16,162 nt of DNA from Desulfosporosinus sp. UBA5188 (lineage in GTDB: Bacteria > Bacillota > Desulfitobacteriia > Desulfitobacteriales > Desulfitobacteriaceae), in assembly GCA_002413075.1 (NCBI GenBank), contig DHWG01000209.1, positions 25,229 through 41,390 of the forward strand, written 5' to 3'. This document shows positions 6,842 through 12,650 of the stretch, piece after piece. Positions within the stretch are counted from its first letter, which is position 1; each line of letters begins with the position of its first letter. A program made the translations under genes and the position numbers. Under the pieces are notes generated by a model. It saw only the letters and a program-made list of their open reading frames with translations. It did not search any database and was not told the origin of the DNA.

Positions 6842-7810
6842 ATGAATGCAGACATACGCTATTCAATCGTCATTCCCGTCTACAATGAAGAAGCGGTCAT
6901 TGACCAAACCTACCGGCGGCTGAAGAAAGTCATGGATTCAACAAGGGAGCTTTATGAGTTGATTTTTGTGAACGATGGCAGCAACGATCATACGACCGCT
7001 CTAATCAAAGGTTTTAGAGATCACAATGCGGCTGTGAAACTCATTACATTTTCTCGGAATTTTGGCCATCAAATAGCCATAACTGCCGGGATGGACTACG
7101 CATCAGGCGCAGCGGTCGTTGTGATTGACGCAGATTTGCAGGATCCACCTGAGCTGATTCTGGCGTTGATTGCGAAGTGGAAAGAAGGGTTTGATGTTGT
7201 CTATGCCAAACGAACGAAGCGGAAGGGAGAAACGTTTTTCAAAAAACAAACGGCTCGTTTGTTTTACCGACTTATGAGCGCATCCACAGATCTCGATATC
7301 CCGACGGACACAGGAGATTTCCGCTTACTGGATCGCAGAGTCTGTGACGAACTGAAACATCTGCCGGAAAAAAACCGTTACGTTCGCGGTTTGGTGAGTT
7401 GGGTGGGGTTCCGGCAAACTGCGGTTGAATATGAAAGGGATGAACGGTTCGCCGGAGAAACTAAGTATCCACTCAAAAAGATGATCAAGCTAAGCTTGGA
7501 TGGCCTGACTTCCTTCTCCTTCAAACCTATTAAAATGGCAACCTATGCAGGGTCCGTAATAATCACCTCCGGCTTGTCTTACTTGGCATTCCTGTTGCTA
7601 TTCAAGATATTCGCCAAGTCAGTGGTGGCAGGGTGGAATCTTGTGATCGCTTTGCAATTGGTGTTGACCGGAATTGTCCTGACGATGATGGGAATTATCG
7701 GAGAATATATTGGACGTATCTACGATGAAGCAAGAAATCGTCCCTTATATATTGTGAGTGAATGCTATGGAATGATGAAAAAGGAACGGAAGGTGAAAAG
7801 GGTTGGCTAA
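6842..7810 (+). CDS. GtrB/DPM1-like polyprenyl-phosphate glycosyltransferase (GT2)
   Basis: A 322-residue enzyme predicted to move a sugar from a nucleotide donor to undecaprenyl phosphate on the cytoplasmic face. The GT-A domain shows SIVIPVYNEE (8-17), FVNDGSNDHT (42-51), the metal-binding D97-A-D99 in DADLQDPPE and GDFRLLDR (158-165). Two C-terminal membrane helices (about 235-256 and 264-288) are followed by EYIGRIYDEARNRPLYIV, the ending typical of GtrB/YkcC-type proteins. The AGGAGG site favours ATG 6842 over ATG 6836. It follows the GT39 gene by 15 nt and overlaps the GtrA-like gene by 8 nt, so the three are one transcription unit. It probably makes the lipid-linked sugar used by the GT39 enzyme. 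The family would fit glucose, mannose, GlcNAc or similar, and the sequence does not tell which. Confidence 0.92.
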   Translation: MNADIRYSIVIPVYNEEAVIDQTYRRLKKVMDSTRELYELIFVNDGSNDHTTALIKGFRDHNAAVKLITFSRNFGHQIAITAGMDYASGAAVVVIDADLQDPPELILALIAKWKEGFDVVYAKRTKRKGETFFKKQTARLFYRLMSASTDLDIPTDTGDFRLLDRRVCDELKHLPEKNRYVRGLVSWVGFRQTAVEYERDERFAGETKYPLKKMIKLSLDGLTSFSFKPIKMATYAGSVIITSGLSYLAFLLLFKIFAKSVVAGWNLVIALQLVLTGIVLTMMGIIGEYIGRIYDEARNRPLYIVSECYGMMKKERKVKRVG

Positions 7811-8186
7811 GAGGTCGAGGTCTTCTCTTGAGTTTATGAGATTCTGTATGGTAGGAGCCGTCAATACGGGTGTTGATTTCGCCGTATTTGCGGTTCTCTC
7901 CAATATGGGGGTCCTGTTATTGGTGGCTCAAGGTATCTCCTACACCTGTGGAGTACTGAACAGAACATGGACGTTCAGAGGCCGTGGCCAATTCTCTATA
8001 CAATTCATCAGATTCTCAGCACTGAATCTGTGTACGTTAAGCCTAACTTACGGATTGTTAGTTTACATCCACCATGCTCTAGGATGGCCATTGCTCGCGT
8101 CTAAAGTGATTGCCACAGGCGCTAGCGTCGTGATTAATTATGCAGGAAGTCGATTATGGATTTTCTTGCCAGTCTCAAGTGCATGA
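7803..8186 (+). CDS. GtrA-like membrane protein (probable lipid-linked sugar flippase)
   Basis: A 127-residue protein with four predicted membrane helices (about 13-33, 36-54, 72-92 and 98-120). It carries GtrA/GtcA features: RFCMVGAVNTGVDF near the N-terminus, CGVLNRTWTFRG after the second helix, FIRFSALN before the third, and KVIATGASVVINYAGSRLWIF at the end. GtrA proteins are thought to flip polyprenyl-phosphate sugars across the membrane, linking the cytoplasmic GtrB-type step to the outer GT39 step. The start is TTG 7803, with AAGGTG about 7 nt upstream, inside the end of the previous gene (8-nt overlap). ATG 7836 is an alternative but has no well-placed ribosome binding site. It is the last gene of the operon, and no clear terminator is seen after it. 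Confidence 0.88.
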   Translation: MAKRSRSSLEFMRFCMVGAVNTGVDFAVFAVLSNMGVLLLVAQGISYTCGVLNRTWTFRGRGQFSIQFIRFSALNLCTLSLTYGLLVYIHHALGWPLLASKVIATGASVVINYAGSRLWIFLPVSSA

Positions 8187-8300
8187 AAAACCAGCTAGGC
8201 AAGAGGTGTCTAAAGAGGAGGCAATCGGAGAGGAGCAGGTAAGTTGAGGGTTTGAAGAAGAATATATTTATAAATTAAGGGTGGGCACAGGGTTTTAAGC

Positions 8301-8329
8301 TTGAACGTCTCCATAACTTCACATATAAT
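8301..8329 (+). promoter_or_regulatory. Candidate sigmaA promoter
   Basis: TTGAAC (8301-8306) and a perfect TATAAT (8324-8329) are 17 bp apart. It would start RNA near 8336, upstream of the long hairpin and about 310 nt before the serine hydrolase gene. In AT-rich DNA such matches also arise by chance. Confidence 0.5.
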
Positions 8330-8402
8330 GTAATTATTAGAATAATCGTCATTTTTGAACACGTTTACAATTTCTTTGACAGGTTTCCGCAGGGTAACAT
8401 TC

Positions 8403-8450
8403 GGTTTCCGATATAATTATTTGCTTAAGAAAATAATTATATCGGAAACC
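8403..8450. repeat. Perfect 20-bp inverted repeat (long hairpin)
   Basis: Arms 8403-8422 and 8431-8450 (outer end GGTTTCCGATATAATT) are exact reverse complements around the 8-nt GCTTAAGA, itself centred on the palindrome CTTAAG. The outer 8 bases of the left arm, GGTTTCCG, also occur as a direct repeat at 8382-8389, 21 bp upstream. There is no T run directly after the stem, so it is not a normal intrinsic terminator. It could be an mRNA leader structure, a protein-binding palindrome or a relic of a small mobile element. Confidence 0.85.
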
Positions 8451-8539
8451 AAGTGTTCATGCGGATTCTAATTTTTTTTTGTAGTTTGAGGAAAGTCCAA
8501 TGATTGGTGATTGAACGGAGTTAACGTACTTAATGCTAA

Positions 8540-8595
8540 TTTGCACAAGGAGTTTATTAGGTATTTGTGCAAACCTCATCTCTAGGAAGAGGTTT
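8540..8595 (+). other. Two adjoining inverted repeats in the leader
   Basis: TTTGCACAA (8540-8548) pairs with TTGTGCAAA (8565-8573) around 16 nt. AAACCTC (8571-8577) pairs with GAGGTTT (8589-8595). The two share AAA at 8571-8573, so they compete at the junction. The GAGG in the second hairpin is not the ribosome binding site of the next gene. A regulatory role is possible but unproven. Confidence 0.35.
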
Positions 8596-8649
8596 AAGTA
8601 TCTATTGTATTGTTGACGAATTATGAGAGTGGGAGAGGGAATTTGAGAT

Positions 8650-9765
8650 ATGTTGTTTAAAAATAATATTAGGCCACATACCAATCATGCCTTTGCGGTA
8701 GGCTCAGTTGTGATAATCATAACATTATTCTTAGGTATATTTGGAACAGTAAAAGTTAGTTCTGCAACGAGTGCTCCCCTTGACTCCCTCTATATAAAAA
8801 ATTCAGAAGACCAGGATACACGTCTACAGATGACAAGTTCTACTGAACTTGTCGCAAGTGTAACCATCCTTGAACTTCAAACAACCATCAAAGACAACGA
8901 AGCAAAACTGTTGGCAGAAAAGACTGCTCAGGAGGCACAGGACGCAAAGTTAGTTGCAGAAAAGGCCTTGACGGAAACGACACCCGTCGGAAAAACGTCC
9001 GTTGCGAGTAACTCAGTGACACCAGCTATAAAGAGCTCATCGAGCCTAGAAGAGGCAATTAGAAATTTTCTGGGAAATGAGGCAGGCAAAGTAGGTCTGG
9101 TCTATTATGATATATCCTCAGGTAAGACGATCTCAATCAATGGAAGTAAAACGTTTACTGCCGCTAGTACCTACAAAGTGCCTCTTGCAATGATCATTTA
9201 TGATCAGGTATCCAAAGGAACACGGAAAGAGACAGATACCATAAAGTTTACTGAAACCTGCAGAGAAGGCGGTACAGGAATACTCCAAAATAGTAATCTA
9301 TCTTCGCCAATCAAGATAAGTACTCTTGTCGAAGATGCTATACGTTACTCTGATAATATAGCCGCCAATATGCTGATTAAAAGTTTAGAATATAATAATT
9401 ACAAGAGGTTAGAAGATATTAAATTGGGTATTACAACGAATCATGCTAACAATGACATAACCGCACTTGGAGCATTTAATGCCCTAAAAAGTTTAAACGA
9501 CGGAGCAAATAATGGGAATAAGAATTACTCTAAAATACTTGGCTTAATGAAGCAAACAGTTTTTAACGATAGAATCAGTAATAATTTGCCGAATTCGATC
9601 GTTGCCCATAAAATTGGAAATTACGGGTCTAATGTTGACGATATAGGAATCATATATACAGAAAAACCATATATTCTTACGATCTATACCAATGGATTAA
9701 GAAATCCAAACGCCACTATATCTGGTATTTCAGATATCATCTACGCTAGACAATTAGAGTTATAA
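8650..9765 (+). CDS. Membrane-anchored serine hydrolase of beta-lactamase/PBP fold
   Basis: A 371-residue protein. A basic N-terminus and one hydrophobic segment (about 15-38) form a signal or anchor. A region of heptad-like, Ala/Glu/Lys-rich sequence (about 66-110, with AKLLAEK and AKLVAEK repeats) suggests a coiled-coil stalk, then a Ser/Thr linker. The domain from about 132 has S173-T-Y-K176 (nucleophile and base), S234-D-N236 and H-KIG (321-323, in place of KTG). The segment between SDN and the following helix is short and has no ExxLN, so the glutamate that hydrolyses the acyl-enzyme in class A beta-lactamases is missing. It therefore fits the 'beta-lactamase2' serine hydrolases better than a resistance enzyme, perhaps a peptidoglycan peptidase or penicillin-binding protein. 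It sits 35 nt before the VanW gene. Base composition is low: two 60-nt lines counted by hand gave 28% and 35% G+C. Confidence 0.82.
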   Translation: MLFKNNIRPHTNHAFAVGSVVIIITLFLGIFGTVKVSSATSAPLDSLYIKNSEDQDTRLQMTSSTELVASVTILELQTTIKDNEAKLLAEKTAQEAQDAKLVAEKALTETTPVGKTSVASNSVTPAIKSSSSLEEAIRNFLGNEAGKVGLVYYDISSGKTISINGSKTFTAASTYKVPLAMIIYDQVSKGTRKETDTIKFTETCREGGTGILQNSNLSSPIKISTLVEDAIRYSDNIAANMLIKSLEYNNYKRLEDIKLGITTNHANNDITALGAFNALKSLNDGANNGNKNYSKILGLMKQTVFNDRISNNLPNSIVAHKIGNYGSNVDDIGIIYTEKPYILTIYTNGLRNPNATISGISDIIYARQLEL

Positions 9766-9800
9766 GGCATGCTAAAATTATCAGAGAGTAGGGTTCGTCA

Positions 9801-11123
9801 ATGAATACAGGCCTTGGAGTAGAACCAAAAAACGAGTTATTAAGCAAAGATGTCAAATGGAGAAAATATGCTTTGGTTAGTATGGGACTTATATTTATCA
9901 TCTTATTTTCAGTTGGAACCCTTGCACTGATCTATACACATGATGATCAGCGATTTCAAAAAAACTTGACGATATCAGGAATTAATGTTGGTGATTTAAC
10001 TCAAGCTGAAGCTAAAAAAATAATTGACGTAGAAGTTGATAGGTTGGAGAACCAAACCATAAAACTGAATGTCGGTCAACAAGCCCCTGAAGTCAAGTTA
10101 AAGGACTTAGGCCTTGGTGTACAAGATGATTTGGCCTTACAAGAAGGCTATGATATTGGTAGGACAGGTTCAATCTATCATAAAATAGTCTCCAAAATGT
10201 CAGAAAAAACTCCAAAGGATATGACGCTTTCGCAAACGTGGGATGCATCAAAGTTAAGCGTAACCCTCAAGAAGACTTTGGAACCATTTGACAATTTAGC
10301 AGTTGACGCCAATTTCCAAATTAGTAAAGAAAATGTTATGACGATTAAAAGTGACCATGTGGGTTCAATCGTTGATTCAGAGGCACTTATTATGAAAGTT
10401 AAAGGAATTAACATCTACACGTTGGTGCCTGAGCTCAAGGTCGACTTTAAAGAGCAAAAGCCACTTATTACGGCTCTACAACTTGAAGAGCAGAAGATAA
10501 CAGGGCTGTTATCAACCTATACAACTCAATTTGACCCGTCACAAACAGCTAGAACGGAAAATGTGAAGATTGCTGCAAAAGCCTTGGATATGGCGATCAT
10601 TAAGCCGGGTGCCACGTTATCTTTCAATCAGATTGTCGGCGAAAGAACTGTAAAAGACGGCTATAAAGATGCTTTTATCATCGTTGATGGCAAATTCATT
10701 CCAGGATTAGCTGGAGGGATATGTCAGGTCTCTAGTACTTTATATAATACGGGGCTATTAGCAAACCTAGCCGTCACAGAACGCAGTAACCATAGCTTGG
10801 CTATAACCTATGTTCCACTAGGGCAAGATGCGACGGTTGCATACCCAAGTACTGACCTTAAATTCAATAATAATTCAGCGGGCTACCTCCTAGTTCGAAC
10901 TAAAACGACGAATAACACGCTGACAATTGAGTTTTATGGCAAGGTTAAACCTGGACAGGAAGTACTGATCGCAAATAATACACCGGCAGTTGGTGCATCA
11001 GTCTTAAATCAACAGGGACAATCGACCTATATTGTTAAATCTAGCCGTACTGTTAAGGAGAACGGCGTCATCATAAGCAGTGAGGCACTACAACAAAGTC
11101 GTTATCTACGTCACCAAAGCTAA
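9801..11123 (+). CDS. VanW-domain cell-wall protein with peptidoglycan-binding-like domain
   Basis: A 440-residue protein with a cytoplasmic tail, one membrane helix (about 24-45) and an extracytoplasmic remainder. Residues about 55-230 resemble the PG_binding_4 domain often found before VanW (ISGINVGDLTQAEA at the start). The VanW domain runs about 248-380: GATLSFNQIVGERT (270-283), GGICQVSSTLYN (305-316) with C308, and NHSLAITYVPLGQDATVAYP (330-349) with H331. A short C-terminal tail (381-432) may be a G5-like remnant. VanW is named from a vancomycin-resistance cluster, but no vanHAX-type genes are near. I recall recent work on Clostridioides difficile assigning L,D-transpeptidase activity to VanW-domain proteins, for which the conserved Cys would be a natural nucleophile. 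The ribosome binding site is weak (AGTAGGG about 6 nt before ATG 9801). It is probably co-transcribed with the serine hydrolase. Confidence 0.87.
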   Translation: MNTGLGVEPKNELLSKDVKWRKYALVSMGLIFIILFSVGTLALIYTHDDQRFQKNLTISGINVGDLTQAEAKKIIDVEVDRLENQTIKLNVGQQAPEVKLKDLGLGVQDDLALQEGYDIGRTGSIYHKIVSKMSEKTPKDMTLSQTWDASKLSVTLKKTLEPFDNLAVDANFQISKENVMTIKSDHVGSIVDSEALIMKVKGINIYTLVPELKVDFKEQKPLITALQLEEQKITGLLSTYTTQFDPSQTARTENVKIAAKALDMAIIKPGATLSFNQIVGERTVKDGYKDAFIIVDGKFIPGLAGGICQVSSTLYNTGLLANLAVTERSNHSLAITYVPLGQDATVAYPSTDLKFNNNSAGYLLVRTKTTNNTLTIEFYGKVKPGQEVLIANNTPAVGASVLNQQGQSTYIVKSSRTVKENGVIISSEALQQSRYLRHQS

Positions 11124-11441
11124 ATTCGTTCCGGATTGTTCTTACTAATTAGGATGATAGGATTTACTGTGGACAATGAATAGCTATAAGAATTATTTAG
11201 GAGGACTAAACTAAGCGCTACAGAAATTACAGCAGTATCCCAATATTGCGTAGATCTGGTCAAATAAGTTGCTCATTAGTTGAGTACTGCTTAAGATAAT
11301 ACGGTTTATTTTATAGGGAAAAACATGATTTGTTGATAAAAGGCTAACATTGATAGAGGCTAATTGTGTTAAAATCACAATAGCCTCTATTTATGATGCT
11401 GACTTTTCAATAGACTAAACAATAAAAGGATGAGGATGGCT
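11124..11441. other. Non-coding region of about 320 bp with an orphan ribosome binding site and a hairpin
   Basis: No gene is supported here. A strong AGGAGG (11199-11204) is followed by no ATG, GTG or TTG at usable distance. The frame reading CTA AGC GCT ACA after it runs only about 18 codons to a TAA. An imperfect promoter (TTTACT 11163-11168, 16 bp, TATAAG 11185-11190) precedes it. The right part holds the inverted repeat 11354-11389. The stretch remains AT-rich, and composition rises again in the AbrB-family gene. Confidence 0.5.
11354..11389. terminator. Probable terminator hairpin between the VanW and AbrB-family genes
   Basis: TAGAGGCTAATTGTG (11354-11368) pairs with CACAATAGCCTCTA (11376-11389) apart from one bulged A, with a 7-nt loop. 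Only a short T-rich tail (TTTATG) follows. It is a strong stem in the right place to end the upstream unit, but the tail is weak for a classical terminator. Confidence 0.5.
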
Positions 11442-12578
11442 ATGAAATCACAACACCTTTTCGCCAATAAACAGTATACACAGTTCGTGCTTACGATGGT
11501 TACAGCACTGATCGGCGGTACGTCGTTCATGATGATGCAGCTACCCATTCCTTGGCTGCTGGGGCCGATGATCTCCGTTCTGATCGCTTCCAACGTATGG
11601 AAAGCGCATTATGGATTGCCACGGCAGGTTAGAGATACTGGCATGATCATCGTGGGTTACACGATTGGGTTATCGCTGACGGCCAAAGCGCTACAGGAGA
11701 TGTCGCATCTACTACCGTCCATGCTGCTCATGACGATGCTACTAATGCTCCTATGTTCAGGCATGGCTTATGCAGTCTCTAAGTTAGCACGCATCGATTA
11801 CTTAACGGTGCTGATGGGGAGTATACCGGGAGGATTGACTCAGGTGCTCGCCCTAGCGCAGGAGACCGAGGAAGTCAACATCACGGTTGTGACGGTTATG
11901 CAAGTTATTCGACTGATGACGATCATTATATGCGTTCCGGCCCTCATCTTCAGTCCGGTGTTCGGGAACCGCCAGGCGGAAGCCTTAGCAACCCAGGTGA
12001 CATCAGTCGCTCACGCGAACGCCGCGAGTATATTTCCCAATCTACTGATTTTTGGGGTCGTCTGCATCGTATTTGCTTTGGTTGGCAACAAAATCCGATT
12101 CCCCACAGCTTATCTGCTGGGGCCCGCAATTGGTACAGCTTGCCTTCAAATGGTGGGACTCTCCGGACCAACATTACCTTCTGTATTGATTAATGCAGCG
12201 CAGTTCATGATCGGAGCCTATGTGGGATTACTGCTCAAACCAGGTGAATTAACGCATAAGCTGAGAACCATATCCTTAGCCATTATCAGTAGCCTTTTGC
12301 TGGTTTCTGGAGCGTTAGGGTTTAGTCTGCTTCTGACAAAGTTTCAACCTATTTCGATGTCGACAGCGCTGTTGAGTCTTTCACCAGGGGGGATGGATCA
12401 GATGAGTCTTATCGCTCATGTTGTCCACGCAGATTTATCGATGGTAGCAGGGTTTCAGCTATTCAGAATGATGTTTATCTTCTTCATAATACCACCCTTA
12501 TTAAGGCCAATGATCAAGAGTGCCAGGAGAAAGATGCTGGCGGTAAAAGATCATACGAAGCGGCTAACGCAGCTTTAG
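11442..12578 (+). CDS. AbrB-family polytopic membrane protein (PF05145-type)
   Basis: A 378-residue integral membrane protein with about ten hydrophobic segments and an internal duplication, as in the AbrB membrane family formerly labelled ammonia monooxygenase. The first half has PWLLGPMI (37-44) and GSIPGGLTQVLALAQE (126-141). The second half has YLLGPAIGTA (224-233) and LSPGGMDQMSLIAHV (313-327), matching those motifs one repeat later. The E. coli family member was named as a regulator of aidB expression, but a transport role is usually assumed and the substrate is unknown. It is not related to the DNA-binding AbrB. In-frame ATGs stand at 11430, 11436 and 11442. GGATGAGG (11428-11435) gives the best spacing for 11442, though 11436 cannot be excluded. 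It is flanked by short intergenic regions and appears to be a single gene. Confidence 0.85.
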   Translation: MKSQHLFANKQYTQFVLTMVTALIGGTSFMMMQLPIPWLLGPMISVLIASNVWKAHYGLPRQVRDTGMIIVGYTIGLSLTAKALQEMSHLLPSMLLMTMLLMLLCSGMAYAVSKLARIDYLTVLMGSIPGGLTQVLALAQETEEVNITVVTVMQVIRLMTIIICVPALIFSPVFGNRQAEALATQVTSVAHANAASIFPNLLIFGVVCIVFALVGNKIRFPTAYLLGPAIGTACLQMVGLSGPTLPSVLINAAQFMIGAYVGLLLKPGELTHKLRTISLAIISSLLLVSGALGFSLLLTKFQPISMSTALLSLSPGGMDQMSLIAHVVHADLSMVAGFQLFRMMFIFFIIPPLLRPMIKSARRKMLAVKDHTKRLTQL

Positions 12579-12650
12579 ACAAAGTCTTTTTAACGTTTGT
12601 TTGAAAGTAATGGGTATGATATAGTTGATGGCAAAAGATTGGGGGTTTTC

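Larger units (their letters stand above)
8187..8649. other. AT-rich non-coding region of 463 bp with hairpins
   Basis: I find no convincing gene here. It holds a candidate sigmaA promoter (8301-8329), a direct repeat GGTTTCCG at 8382 and 8403, a perfect 20-bp inverted repeat (8403-8450), a T9 run (8472-8480), and two further inverted repeats (8540-8573 and 8571-8595). Base composition drops sharply from the glycosylation operon. If the promoter is real, the downstream serine hydrolase mRNA would have a structured leader of about 310 nt. Otherwise a small RNA is encoded here. Confidence 0.6.

Noticed and set aside
8376..8417. Perfect TTGACA (8376) and TATAAT (8412) as a promoter
   Set aside because: The 30-bp spacing is far beyond the usual 16-19 bp, and the TATAAT is part of the hairpin arm. 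The pair at 8301-8329 has proper spacing.
8403..8480. Long hairpin plus T9 run as an intrinsic terminator of the glycosylation operon
   Set aside because: About 21 nt separate the stem from the T run, and the stem is AT-rich near the loop. The geometry does not fit intrinsic termination, though some effect on RNA is possible.
8457..8684. A 75-codon open frame on the minus strand in the AT-rich leader
   Set aside because: It covers the hairpins, lacks a convincing ribosome binding site and overlaps the start of the serine hydrolase. Its composition looks like translated AT-rich non-coding DNA.
8650..11123. An antibiotic-resistance locus (beta-lactamase plus VanW)
   Set aside because: The serine hydrolase lacks the class A glutamate motif, and VanW occurs without vanHAX or vanRS-type genes. 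Both fit cell-wall metabolism better.
12597..12650. Upstream extension of polA to 12597
   Set aside because: It would need a non-ATG start without a ribosome binding site and adds 18 residues not typical of Pol I.
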